DNA of 64,000 bases, taken from Bifidobacterium choladohabitans (GTDB lineage Bacteria > Actinomycetota > Actinomycetes > Actinomycetales > Bifidobacteriaceae). Position numbers and translations under genes: made by a program. The stretch is from assembly GCF_016102005.1 (NCBI RefSeq), contig NZ_JACFPL010000002.1, positions 372,001-436,000 on the forward strand. The letters are read 5' to 3'. The notes under the pieces were generated by a model. That model saw nothing but the letters and a program-made list of their open reading frames with translations, ran no database searches and was not told the origin of the DNA. This document shows, in pieces, positions 27,347 to 35,963 of the stretch; position 1 is the stretch's first letter, and the number at the start of each line of letters is the position of its first letter.

Positions 27347-27880
27347 TTATTTGCGCCCCTTCAAGTACTTCCGTATCTTCTTCAGGGCCCAGTCGTAATG
27401 GCTGGAGGTTGAAGAGATGAAGGCAGAGCCCAAGGTAGAGTTTCCTGTCCATGGGAGGGCGCCCTTGGTGAATAGCTGCTCGTTGGTGAACGATTGCGCC
27501 AGGGCCATGACCTTCTTATGGGATTCGATAAACAGGTTCAAGGCCTGATCATAGGTGGTGTCATCATGCTTGTCCCGCAGCTTCACATTCATCTCGCCGT
27601 AATTGCGCCAGTTGTAGCCGTCAGGAAGAAAGTCGTGGGTCCTGCCCTGCTGGTTGTCCTCCACCCAGTTCAACAACAGCTGATGCCACTCGTAGAGATG
27701 GACGAGCACATCCTTGATGTTCCTGTCGCGTGCCCAATGGGCCCCCTTCTCCTTGCTCAGATCGAAGGAAAAGCGGCCATTGCGTTCTTCAGGTGTCAGT
27801 GGCTCAAGCAGCGCCAGGAGTTTGTCGAAGCCATCATCAGCCGTCTTGATGAGTTCTTCCTTGGTAGTAGGTCGCGCCAT
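27347..27880 (-). CDS. ClbS/DfsB-like four-helix bundle protein
   Basis: The 177-residue product starts MARPTTKEELIKTADDGFDKL and contains RNIKDVLVHLYEWHQLLLNW and GYNWRNYGEMN, the conserved blocks of the ClbS/DfsB (DUF1706) family. ClbS hydrolyses the cyclopropane warhead of colibactin; DfsB is a related protein of unknown target. It is cytosolic. GGAGG six bases before ATG 27880 is a strong ribosome-binding site. The gene stands alone. The natural substrate in this organism is not shown, and the family includes general stress proteins. Confidence 0.85.
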   Translation of the reverse strand: MARPTTKEELIKTADDGFDKLLALLEPLTPEERNGRFSFDLSKEKGAHWARDRNIKDVLVHLYEWHQLLLNWVEDNQQGRTHDFLPDGYNWRNYGEMNVKLRDKHDDTTYDQALNLFIESHKKVMALAQSFTNEQLFTKGALPWTGNSTLGSAFISSTSSHYDWALKKIRKYLKGRK

Positions 27881-28192
27881 GACGGTCCTCCGTTTGTCTC
27901 TGGTCGACAAGATTTGACTGGTTGATTGTCACCGGTCTCGGTTTGCCATCGACTGTACCCTATATGGGCCTTGCAAATGCTCGTGTGTAGGAAATCGTCG
28001 CATACTCCTGTGTTTACCTGTATTGGTGGAAAGCCATCAAGTGCTCACAGTTGTATCTACCAATTAAATTCATCAAGCCGAGCGCTGCATATACCGACTT
28101 AATTTATTTAACAATAGACATGGAGGAATGACAGAGGTCGGCAGGCCCGCTGTGGCTCAAATATGTATTCGCGTGCATGCAGCGAGGCTTTA
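27881..28192. other. Intergenic region, upstream of the ClbS-like gene
   Basis: About 310 bases, AT-rich near 28080-28120. It must hold the promoter of the ClbS-like gene and the 3' end of the MacB-type operon. I see no clear -10/-35 pair or terminator. Confidence 0.35.
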
Positions 28193-29614
28193 TTATTCGC
28201 CGATGGCATGAGATATGACACTGACTGAGTTCTCGAACCTGGTGGTCAGAGCTTGGATTCCTGTGGCTGCGGCACCAAGCAGGGATACGATGAGCACCAC
28301 TACGATCCATGCGCCCCATTGCACGCTCATCTGTGCTTTGCCCATGAAGCGTGAGAGCATGAAAGTCAGGGATGAGGTGCAGAGCAATGTGATGACCAGG
28401 GAGAACAGTGTGCTGGTAATCATAGTGATGATGCCGTCAAGCGCGCCCAATACTCTGAGCTGGCCGATTCCAGCACCTGATACGTAGGTCAGCGCCAGAT
28501 CAAGTCCTCTGCCTTTGGAAGTGATCAAGGTGCCTGCAATTGCACCTGTTATCGCGATGATTATTGGCGGTCCAGTGAGCGCCAAGAGACTCGCAAACAT
28601 GTCTGTGGTCGCCGGAACGCTGCCTGGTGTGTGGGGAAAAGCGACTAGCAAGGTGGTGATCATTGTGCTCAACCCTCCGCTGACGGTCATCAGCAATGAT
28701 AGACCCGCAGTCATCGGGATTATCGTCGCTCCCTGGCGCTGTATGCTGCCGACAGCCTGTTGGCCTGCCAGCCTCCAGGTTCTGGATGGCAACGCTACAA
28801 TACGCGTCCATATCGCCGTGAAGCCGGGCAGGAGATATGGCGCGAAAGCTGCCAGCGAAAATATCAGGAGGAACATGCCGCCCATGGCGAAGGCGAGAAA
28901 TACCGTCATCCGATCTGGAGCGGCAGCGCTGCTCATCTGACTGGCACGAGGGTTAGTTGCAAGTGCAAAAGCTGGAATCAGCAACATGCAGCCAGCACCA
29001 ATCAAGCATACGATTCCCAGGAGGAAGCGGAAGACGCCTATCCGCTTTGGAGGGTCCTGGGATTGCCTGAGGGCTTCCATTGGTCGTATTTTCGAGAGCG
29101 AACGGATAGTCAACAAGGTGCTTATGAAGATGGGCGCAGCGCTGAAAGCGAGGCCTTTGCCTAGCGAATCGAACAGGTGGCTGCCGGCATAGGTCAAATG
29201 CAAATCAAATGGATTTGTCACCATGGCGAAGGTCAAGGGCGTAATCACCGGCAGCAAAAGGCAGGTGGCTGCAATGGACAGGATGAATAATCCCATGACT
29301 ATCAGCAGATTCCAGGCCAGCAGTTGCCAAGGCAGAGCGCCTTGCAAAACCATGAGCGCCAGTTGATGCCGGCGTTGATTCAGTGCTGAATTCATGACCC
29401 ATAGCAGCACAGCTATGGTGATGATCACGCTGAATGCCAAGGCGGGACCAGTGTATGTGGATCCAAGCACCTGCTCCGGGCCCTGATAGTCCTGATCAAT
29501 GATCGTGGCGATCGCGATGAGGGAGCAGATGACAGTCTGGGATACGACCATGGCCAGCAAGACGGCGCTCCAGACCATGGGCGCTGCTTTGAGTTCGGAC
29601 AGAGCGCCTCTCAT
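28193..29614 (-). CDS. FtsX-like ABC permease (MacB-type)
   Basis: The 473-residue permease has an FtsX-like arrangement: one N-terminal helix, a small extracellular segment, helices near residues 70-190, and a second set towards the C-terminus. ATG 29614 overlaps the ATPase stop by four bases, so translation is coupled; the longer upstream reading is not needed. Permeases of this kind export peptides or respond to peptide antibiotics (MacB, BceB relatives). No extracellular BceB-type large loop is evident. Confidence 0.8.
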   Translation of the reverse strand: MRGALSELKAAPMVWSAVLLAMVVSQTVICSLIAIATIIDQDYQGPEQVLGSTYTGPALAFSVIITIAVLLWVMNSALNQRRHQLALMVLQGALPWQLLAWNLLIVMGLFILSIAATCLLLPVITPLTFAMVTNPFDLHLTYAGSHLFDSLGKGLAFSAAPIFISTLLTIRSLSKIRPMEALRQSQDPPKRIGVFRFLLGIVCLIGAGCMLLIPAFALATNPRASQMSSAAAPDRMTVFLAFAMGGMFLLIFSLAAFAPYLLPGFTAIWTRIVALPSRTWRLAGQQAVGSIQRQGATIIPMTAGLSLLMTVSGGLSTMITTLLVAFPHTPGSVPATTDMFASLLALTGPPIIIAITGAIAGTLITSKGRGLDLALTYVSGAGIGQLRVLGALDGIITMITSTLFSLVITLLCTSSLTFMLSRFMGKAQMSVQWGAWIVVVLIVSLLGAAATGIQALTTRFENSVSVISHAIGE

Positions 29615-30369
29615 GCCATGGGCGCTTTCGCAGAGAATGACTGGCTGATACGGCCATCGCGCACGGCAAAAAGCCGATCGCACTGGCCTGCCACCTCATT
29701 GTTATGCGTCACCAGTACGATGGTTTTCTTTTCGTGGTTGGCAAGTTCCTTAAGCACCGATATGACCTTTTCTCCGGATTCCTGATCCAGGGCGCCAGTT
29801 GGCTCGTCCGCGAATACCACGTCTGCGTCGGATAACAGAACCCGGGCCAGGGCAACACGTTGCTGCTCGCCGCCTGACAGTAGGGTGACGCTTTTCTTTT
29901 TCTGATCGATCAAACCAAAGTACTTCAAGAGGGAATCCGCCGTCTTTCTGGGAAAGCGGGATCCGCGAAGGGTGAATGGCAGAGCCAGATTCTGTTCGAC
30001 TGTCATGCTGGTGATCAGGTTGTAGGACTGGAATACGAAGCCTAGATGCTGGCGTCTGAACTTAGTCATGGCCGACAGCCCCAGACGAGTTATGTCCTTG
30101 CCCAGCAGAAGCACAGTGCCGCTAGTGGCCTTCTCCAGCCCAGCCAGGCAGTACAGCAGCGTCGATTTGCCGCTGCCTGACGGCCCTATGATGCCGGTCA
30201 TCTCCCCCGGATACGCAGTGAATGCTATGTCATTGAGAATGGTCAGTGAATCGCCGCGGCGCGGGGAGACCACCATGGACAGCCCCGTAGCTTCAATCGT
30301 TGGTGTCGGGCCTCTGCTTTCGCTTACGTTGGGGTTATTCATAGTTGCATCTTTCCCTTGGATGATCAT
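29611..30369 (-). CDS. MacB/LolD-type ABC ATPase
   Basis: The 252-residue ATPase has Walker A GPSGSGKSTLL, Q-loop FVFQSYNLI, signature LLSGGEQQRVALARVL and Walker B VVFADEPTGALD, the LolD/MacB pattern. GGAAGG six bases before ATG 30369 is a good ribosome-binding site, so the start is kept there although an ATG lies nine codons later. It pairs with the FtsX-like permease. Four helically spaced repeats lie about 150 bases upstream and could bind its regulator. Confidence 0.92.
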   Translation of the reverse strand: MIIQGKDATMNNPNVSESRGPTPTIEATGLSMVVSPRRGDSLTILNDIAFTAYPGEMTGIIGPSGSGKSTLLYCLAGLEKATSGTVLLLGKDITRLGLSAMTKFRRQHLGFVFQSYNLITSMTVEQNLALPFTLRGSRFPRKTADSLLKYFGLIDQKKKSVTLLSGGEQQRVALARVLLSDADVVFADEPTGALDQESGEKVISVLKELANHEKKTIVLVTHNNEVAGQCDRLFAVRDGRISQSFSAKAPMA

Positions 30370-30522
30370 CGACGACCTTCCAGACCAAAGTATCTACGCT
30401 CAGTAATGCTGATTCGCCTCGCAGATGTCATGTGCCCTCGTTCGTCGCTTGACCCTGTATGACGGTCATCCTTGTCGTCATCAGTCACTTCCATTAATAT
30501 CAGCGAAAGAAGGGATGAAATA

Positions 30523-30560
30523 CCCTGATTTACCCTGAATTATCCCTGACTGGGCCCTGA
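30523..30560. promoter_or_regulatory. Four phased CCCTGA direct repeats upstream of the MacB-type operon
   Basis: CCCTGA occurs at 30523, 30533, 30544 and 30555, that is with spacings of 10, 11 and 11 bases, close to one DNA turn. On the transcribed side it reads TCAGGG. The pattern resembles direct-repeat operators of OmpR/PhoB-type regulators. No regulator gene is adjacent. Confidence 0.6.
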
Positions 30561-30657
30561 TTTTTTCGAAATAACGGACATGTTCGAGCAGCTATGCTTA
30601 CGCGCCGCCACTGGCAAAGTCAGTAGCGGTGGGGATCAGCTGATTATTATCGCAGCC

Positions 30658-31698
30658 TCATTCGCTAATAAGCACTAGGGATTTGATGGCGGTGCGCTGG
30701 TCCATGGCCTCATAGGCTTCCTGGATGTGATCCAAGGCAAAGCGCTGGGTGAAGACCTTGCCTGGCTGGATGCTGCCCTTGAGCACCTGGTCAAGCAGCA
30801 GATGCCTGTCATATGTGGTGACCGCGGCCGTGCCTCCTCGCAGCCCAACATTGCTCCAGAACAGCTTAGAGGTGTCCATGGTGGCCTGCTGTGGCACACC
30901 CACCCTGCCGACTACTGCGCCGGGCCGGGCCACCCTGATCGAGGTGTCGGTGGACAGTTCGGTGCCCACGCATTCCAGGACGGCATCGGCTCCGGCTCCG
31001 TCGGTGAGGGCCATGACCTGCTCCACAGCAGCGTCTCCGCGTTCAGCCACAATGTCAGTGGCCCCGAATTCACGCGCCAGCTTCTGGCGGTCCTCATGCC
31101 GGCTCATGGCGATGATGCGTTCGGCCCCACGCAGCTTGGCTGCTATGACTCCGCACAGACCCACCGCCCCATCGCCCATGACCACGACCGTGTCGCCCGC
31201 CTTGGCCTGGGCGGTGGCGGCTGCATGATAACCGGTGGCCATCACGTCGGAGAGGGTCAGCAGAGAGTCGAGCATGTCGTTGTCGTAGTCCTCGGGCTGG
31301 CCTGGAATCCGCACCAAGGCCCAGTCCGCGTTGGTGAATCGCAGATACTCACTCTGGTAGCCGCCGCTCCCCCGCCTGTCCGGATCAAGGCAGTCACCGT
31401 CGAAGCCGGCCCTGCAGGCCGCGCAGTGCCCGCAGCCATGGGTGAAGGGCGCGATGACGAAGTCGCCTGGCTTGACGTGGGTGACTTTGGAGCCCACCTT
31501 CTCGACCACTCCGATGGCTTCGTGCCCTACATAACTGCCTGAGGGCATTGAGGAAATTCCCCGGTACCACCACAGGTCGGATCCGCACACGCAGGCCCGG
31601 ACGACCCGAATCACGGCATCTTTGGGCTTTTCGATGGTCGGCATCGGCGCTTCCTCCAGCTCGATGCGGCCCGGCTTTACAAACTTTGCTGCTTTCAT
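30658..31698 (-). CDS. Zinc-dependent alcohol dehydrogenase, MDR family
   Basis: The 346-residue protein has the GroES-like N-terminal fold with CVCGSD and GHEAIGVV, a structural-zinc segment HGCGHCAACRAGFDGDC, and the nucleotide-binding motif GDGAVGLCGVIAAK. It should oxidise an alcohol or reduce an aldehyde with NAD(P)H. ATG 31698 has GGGGAG seven bases upstream, giving a family-like start (MKAAKF). A promoter with a 19-base spacer in front suggests control by a MerR-type aldehyde/stress sensor, though no such gene is adjacent. Confidence 0.88.
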   Translation of the reverse strand: MKAAKFVKPGRIELEEAPMPTIEKPKDAVIRVVRACVCGSDLWWYRGISSMPSGSYVGHEAIGVVEKVGSKVTHVKPGDFVIAPFTHGCGHCAACRAGFDGDCLDPDRRGSGGYQSEYLRFTNADWALVRIPGQPEDYDNDMLDSLLTLSDVMATGYHAAATAQAKAGDTVVVMGDGAVGLCGVIAAKLRGAERIIAMSRHEDRQKLAREFGATDIVAERGDAAVEQVMALTDGAGADAVLECVGTELSTDTSIRVARPGAVVGRVGVPQQATMDTSKLFWSNVGLRGGTAAVTTYDRHLLLDQVLKGSIQPGKVFTQRFALDHIQEAYEAMDQRTAIKSLVLISE

Positions 31699-31760
31699 GC
31701 TTCTGCTCCCCATTCTTCACCACCTGGCGTATTTGCCTGCCAAGTACGCGGATGAAACAT

Positions 31761-31791
31761 AGTCTACGGAGTTCAATCCGCTTGAAGTCAA
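31761..31791 (-). promoter_or_regulatory. MerR-type promoter of the alcohol dehydrogenase
   Basis: On the minus strand TTGACT (31791-31786) and TAGACT (31766-31761) are 19 bases apart. TTCAA and TTGAA form an inverted repeat within the spacer. This over-long spacer is typical of promoters activated by MerR-family proteins such as AdhR/NmlR. Confidence 0.5.
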
Positions 31792-31796
31792 GTCAA

Positions 31797-32024
31797 AGCT
31801 TCCTTGTGCGCGATTCACAGAGGTGCGGACAAGATTGTTACACGGGAATACGGTCATAAGATTCAGACATATATCGGTGCTTTATAGGGGTGCCATATAG
31901 GAGTTGTGACGGGTAGGGGTGAAGGGTAGAGGAGGCGTCTTGAGGTATTGTCTCGTCAAATGCCTGGTGACGGATTGTTTGCAACCCTGCATGCACCTCA
32001 TAGTTCAAGCCGCATCGATTCGAC
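31797..32024. other. Intergenic region upstream of alcohol dehydrogenase
   Basis: With the promoter segment this gap totals 326 bases. Beyond the MerR-type promoter I see no further gene or site. Confidence 0.35.
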
Positions 32025-32702
32025 TCACTGGGAAGCGCTTTCAGGGCCGCCAAGTTCCTTAAGAAAGGCGGCATAGGCCTGTGGATTGCGATGGTTTTTA
32101 CCCGCTTGGACGATCAACCCATGGTATTCGCGTAGATCGTTGAGCGCCCATTGATCGACCTTGATAAAATCCGCCTCGTACTCTTCGCCCTCCTGGTATG
32201 ACCGCAAGGAGGCCCACCCCAGACCGTCCAGCAAACGGCGTGCATAGGCATCCCAGACGAAACAAGGCTGGCCGAAGGCATAGAGTCGTATGACATCCGC
32301 AGTCTCGCGCCCGACCCCGGCAATGGTGAGCAGGTCGTCACGCAGGCCTTTATCCGCGCAGTCCTCCACATCGGCCGTGCGAATGCCATGGGCCAGCAGC
32401 CACTGAGCAAGGGCCTTGCAGGTGCGCGCCTTGGCCTTCATGAAGCCGCTGGACCTGATCAATGCCGTCAAAGTCGTCAGGTCGACCTCGGCCATATTGC
32501 AGGGGTTGAGCAAATCGGCCTTGCGCAGCTGCTCGATGGACATGGCCGCGTTCCCCCAGGCTGTATGCTGGACCAGCACCGCTCCGATCATCATCTCGAA
32601 GTCGGTCTCTGCCGGCCACCAATTCTGCAATCCCAGGCGAGCGAGCAAACGTGAATACAGCCACTTTGAGCAACCGGCATTTATCCTGCCTGAATTGCCC
32701 AT
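32025..32702 (-). CDS. HhH-GPD DNA glycosylase, MagIII/endonuclease III-like without Fe-S cluster
   Basis: The 225-residue product has [20 protein letters not shown], a helix-hairpin-helix with [20 protein letters not shown], and [11 protein letters not shown] carrying the likely catalytic Asp. It ends without the four cysteines that bind an iron-sulfur cluster in Nth and MutY. This resembles MagIII, a 3-methyladenine glycosylase. It should remove damaged bases and start base excision repair. GGAGG four bases upstream fixes ATG 32702. The gene neighbours a HAD phosphatase on the same strand, 65 bases apart. Confidence 0.82.
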   Translation of the reverse strand: MGNSGRINAGCSKWLYSRLLARLGLQNWWPAETDFEMMIGAVLVQHTAWGNAAMSIEQLRKADLLNPCNMAEVDLTTLTALIRSSGFMKAKARTCKALAQWLLAHGIRTADVEDCADKGLRDDLLTIAGVGRETADVIRLYAFGQPCFVWDAYARRLLDGLGWASLRSYQEGEEYEADFIKVDQWALNDLREYHGLIVQAGKNHRNPQAYAAFLKELGGPESASQ

Positions 32703-32766
32703 AACGCCTCCATAAAGTTCCTGCCGTTTTCATGGTAACAGCTGGCTCCTGTAGGTGCGGAGCGAG

Positions 32767-33441
32767 TCAGAGAATGGCAGGCGCCTGGGCGAAGTCAGTG
32801 ATAGCGCCATCGGCCTCGGAGCGAATGGAATCCCAATCCTTGGCCGAGGACTTGTCGTACATGGCCCAGACCTTCATTCCAGCGCGCTTGGCCGAATCGA
32901 CGGCGACCAGAAGATCCTCGAACACTGTGCAATGGTCAGGCGCAACGCCCAGCATCCGTGAAGCCAGCAGGTAGATTTCCGGCTCCTCCTTACCGATGCT
33001 TTTGGCGTCATCCACGCTGCAGACCTGGTCGAAACTCTCGGTCATGCCTGCGTGTTTCAGAGCAGCCTGTCGCAGGCGCGGAGGGAGGCTGGTCGCCACA
33101 GCCAGAGCGGCACCGCTGGCCCTCAGAGCTCGCAGGTAATCGAGTGCATGCGGCTTGGGCTGCACGGCCGTGGCGTAGAGCAGGAGCGCGTCCTGGTTCC
33201 ACTCCTCCACCAAATCCTCTGGGCGCTCGTCAAGGTGGAAGCGGTCAATGGTGTATCTGGCGATGGCGCCGGTCTGCATGGAGGCCACTGCAGAGGCGTA
33301 ATCGTCTGGCATGGGGATGTTGCGGCGAGCGAAGAAACGTTGGTCGATTTGCTTCCAGACTCCCATGGAATCCAGAAGTGTGCCGTCGAGATCGAAGATG
33401 GCGGCCTTGCCAATATTGACTTTTGTTCCATTTTCGCTCAC
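32767..33441 (-). CDS. HAD-superfamily phosphatase, beta-phosphoglucomutase-like
   Basis: The 224-residue protein has the nucleophile motif FDLDGTLLDS near residue 16, motif II ATSLP, and a C-terminal FEDLLVAVDSAKRAGM loop with acidic residues. Its cap resembles sugar-phosphate phosphatases. It should hydrolyse a small phosphate ester; the substrate is unknown. The start is a GTG with GGAG about ten bases upstream. It is the first gene before the HhH glycosylase on the same strand. Confidence 0.85.
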   Translation of the reverse strand: MSENGTKVNIGKAAIFDLDGTLLDSMGVWKQIDQRFFARRNIPMPDDYASAVASMQTGAIARYTIDRFHLDERPEDLVEEWNQDALLLYATAVQPKPHALDYLRALRASGAALAVATSLPPRLRQAALKHAGMTESFDQVCSVDDAKSIGKEEPEIYLLASRMLGVAPDHCTVFEDLLVAVDSAKRAGMKVWAMYDKSSAKDWDSIRSEADGAITDFAQAPAIL

Positions 33442-33671
33442 GCCGCAAGTTCTCCTATTCGTCGAAGTTATTCATAGTAGCATGACCTCAGTTCACGTCC
33501 GGACCGGCGGCCTGGAGCCAAAGCACTGTCCAATCGGCCTTGGCTTCAAAAAAGTAGGTATGTTCAACAGTTTAATGTTGCTGCACAATGCATCAATCCC
33601 GGCGCTTGTCAAATATTTTGCGCTCAGTGAGTGAAAAGCGCATAAAAGTTGAAGAAAATATACAATATTGA

Positions 33672-33700
33672 TTGAAACAATGTTAGCATGCAAATACTAG
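33672..33700 (+). promoter_or_regulatory. Promoter of the sdpR-sdpI operon
   Basis: TTGAAA (33672-33677) and TACTAG (33695-33700) are 17 bases apart, 25 bases upstream of the ArsR-type gene. CAAT/ATTG symmetry around the -35 could be a repressor site. Confidence 0.5.
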
Positions 33701-33725
33701 AGAAAATCATCGAAAAAGGAGTCTT

Positions 33726-34064
33726 ATGGCTATTCAAGAAACAACAGCGGCTCTGGCTGATCCCCTGCGTCGTCGTGTGATGGATCTTTTGGAGCAGGGC
33801 GGCATGGAGGCTGGACGCCTGGCCGAAAAGCTGGGAATGACGCCATCCAAGCTGTCCTATCATCTGCGGAAATTGAAAGAAGCAGACCTGATTGTCGGCC
33901 ACAAGCAGGGCACCAGGGTCATCTACGAACTCAATCTGAGTGTGCTGGACAGCACTATTCAGTGGCTCTACCGCCTGCGGACCAGCACCAGTGACAAGAG
34001 AAGTGTATCTGAGCCGCGGACTGTGAGCAAGGAAACTGGTTCGACGTCAGTTTCCGAGTCCTAA
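33726..34064 (+). CDS. ArsR-family repressor, SdpR-like
   Basis: The 112-residue winged-helix protein has the ArsR core (LADPLRRRVMDLLEQGG, AGRLAEKLGMTPSKLSYHLRKLKEADLI, RVIYELN). It lacks the metal-binding Cys motif, as in SdpR. It is followed 11 bases later by an SdpI-like gene, exactly as in the Bacillus sdpRI operon, where SdpR represses its operon until SdpI engages the toxin SdpC. AAAGGAG four bases before ATG 33726 is a strong ribosome-binding site. Confidence 0.85.
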   Translation: MAIQETTAALADPLRRRVMDLLEQGGMEAGRLAEKLGMTPSKLSYHLRKLKEADLIVGHKQGTRVIYELNLSVLDSTIQWLYRLRTSTSDKRSVSEPRTVSKETGSTSVSES

Positions 34065-34074
34065 GGAGACTCTC

Positions 34075-34803
34075 ATGGCGGATGGCGGCAAAGCGGGTCG
34101 GTTCGTCCCGACCCTTGTCGCGGCTCAGTGGTTGCCGGGGATGATCATGCTGGGCGTAAGCCGCATAGTGGTCAATCGTCTGCCGAATGAAAACGTCCCG
34201 CTTCATTGGAATGCACAGAACCAGGTGGACCGCTGGGGCTCTCCCCAGGAGCTGATTTGGATGCCCTGTCTCTGTCTTGTCATTGCGTTGATTTGGACCA
34301 TCCTCATGCTCGTCCTGCGCGCATATTTGATTAAACGTGGTGATGAAGCGGGACAAACCTTAACCGTTTTTCTGCTGGGTGGGCTAGGCATGCAGATTGT
34401 TTTCGCGGTTATAGATACGTTCTCCATAGCCGCTGCCGATCCTCATTGGGACTGGTGGCCGACGGATTTCGGCATCAATAAGGTCGCCATGCTATTGACA
34501 GGTCTGATTCTCATAGTCATCGGCAATCTTGCTCCTAAAATCAGACCCAACGGCATCAGCGGTTTTCGAGTGCCAGGTGCCTACTCCAGCCGCGAGGCTT
34601 GGCGCCGTTGTCAGCAATTTGGCGGGGTGCTCTCCATGATTCTGGGCGTGGTCATGATCCTGGCTGCCCTGGCTTATAGCGGAGTCAGGCTCTATCGGAC
34701 CTGTGGAACGGCTCTGGCAATCGTCCTTGTACTCATATTTACCTATGGTTCGTACGCTGGCAGAAAGTATGCCGGCCAGGGCGGACCCGTCTCCCACGGT
34801 TAG
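34075..34803 (+). CDS. SdpI-like membrane immunity protein (DUF1648)
   Basis: The 242-residue protein has an N-terminal DUF1648-like segment (LPNENVPLHWNAQNQVDRWGS) and six membrane helices, with a later SdpI-type motif IRPNGISGFRVPGAYSSREAW. SdpI in Bacillus protects against the cannibalism toxin SdpC and signals to SdpR. It follows the repressor gene by ten bases, so it is co-transcribed. No SdpA, SdpB or SdpC gene is nearby, so this would be immunity or sensing without toxin production. Confidence 0.87.
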   Translation: MADGGKAGRFVPTLVAAQWLPGMIMLGVSRIVVNRLPNENVPLHWNAQNQVDRWGSPQELIWMPCLCLVIALIWTILMLVLRAYLIKRGDEAGQTLTVFLLGGLGMQIVFAVIDTFSIAAADPHWDWWPTDFGINKVAMLLTGLILIVIGNLAPKIRPNGISGFRVPGAYSSREAWRRCQQFGGVLSMILGVVMILAALAYSGVRLYRTCGTALAIVLVLIFTYGSYAGRKYAGQGGPVSHG

Positions 34804-35247
34804 TTCCTGTATGTCATGCGTGGACTGAATGAGACCGTAATTGTCAGATCAGAATACAAGTAAGAACTTCCATAATTCGCTGGAAGGATGTCGAAGCTGA
34901 TTTAGATCAGATCAAGTATCCGGCAACATGGTGCTTGATCGGCGGCGTCAGTACAAGAGTCAAATTCGACAGTCCGACCAGTCATCAGCTTTCACGCTGA
35001 AGGCTCTACTAGTGGCCATGGCGCACAGCCTGTATTTCATGGAAACCAGCCTGTCGAAAACCAAGGATTAAAGCCAGCGCACTTCTGTCGTGGATTATTG
35101 AGGAAGTAAGAGCATCCCCGGTATCTTGCTCGTCTGACTAATCCAAGAATGACTGGATACACGCCCAACAATCACCCGCACGTTCACCCGCTTGAACTTG
35201 CATAGCTGTCCAGTCAGTTTAGATTCCAGGGAAGTTCGTACGTCCTA
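34804..35247. other. Intergenic region without a supported gene
   Basis: About 440 bases between sdpI and the acetyltransferase gene. I looked for transposase remnants and hairpins and found no convincing signal. Confidence 0.4.
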
Positions 35248-35724
35248 TTACCGATCCATAGTCTTGCTTAAATTACGGAATTCATATACGCCATCGTTCG
35301 ATTTTTGCATTTTAGAACCCGTTATTTTAAATCCTGCGCCCTGATAAACTTTAATTGCACGTTTATTGAAGCTGGCTACTGAAAGAGCAATAATTCTATA
35401 ATTAAAATTATTCTGTATGAATTCTTCGATTCCTTTGACGAAATTTAATCCCAATCCGTGTCCAGTCAAATCCGGTCTCAATCCTAAACCAACTTCTACT
35501 TTTTCCTCTGATAGCCTTTCCAAGCAAAAATAACCAACCAGTTCATCTTGATCATCCACAACCTGGTAATACTTATCTCCACGCAACTTCGGAGTGATTA
35601 TCTCTTCAAGATCCTCTAGATCATTTTCCATATCATAAAAGCTGTATTGGCCACCATAGTGCCATTTTCTAGCGATCTGGTCTGCATTTGCCTGAGTTAA
35701 GTGTGCTATTTTCTTAAATATCAT
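35248..35724 (-). CDS. GNAT-family N-acetyltransferase, AT-rich
   Basis: The 158-residue product has the GNAT core: DELVGYFCL, the acetyl-CoA loop VGLGLRPDLTGHGLGLNFVKG, and ALSVASFNKRAIKVYQGAGF. The donor is acetyl-CoA; the acceptor is unknown. AAGGAG five bases before ATG 35724 is strong. Base composition is clearly AT-richer than the neighbours, suggesting acquisition by transfer. It stands alone, facing the core cmk-der gene. Confidence 0.85.
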   Translation of the reverse strand: MIFKKIAHLTQANADQIARKWHYGGQYSFYDMENDLEDLEEIITPKLRGDKYYQVVDDQDELVGYFCLERLSEEKVEVGLGLRPDLTGHGLGLNFVKGIEEFIQNNFNYRIIALSVASFNKRAIKVYQGAGFKITGSKMQKSNDGVYEFRNLSKTMDR

Positions 35725-35921
35725 ATTTACTCCTTACTCAATGTGCAGACTCCGAATTAATATCGGTAGTAATAGTCAAGAGATCTTGTTTAAGTGACCC
35801 AAAGGTTAATCAATAAAACCCGAACTGGGGGACAGACACAAATACTGTCAGCCAAGTTTGCATTGCGAGGCTATTGGAGTGAGATGATCGATGTGCTGCG
35901 CCCGAGCTGCGGGGTTATGGA

Positions 35922-35961
35922 AAGGTCCCTGGGCCGACTCAGGAGCCGGGCCAGGGACCTT
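35922..35961 (-). terminator. Hairpin terminator after cmk-der
   Basis: AAGGTCCCTGG and CCAGGGACCTT form an 11-bp stem with an 18-base loop two bases beyond the stop of cmk-der. The following T run is short (TTTCC), so efficiency is uncertain. Confidence 0.65.
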
Positions 35962-35963
35962 CT

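Noticed and set aside
34804-35247. Possible insertion-sequence remnant
   Set aside because: Translation in all frames gives only short pieces without a transposase motif, and no terminal inverted repeats are visible.
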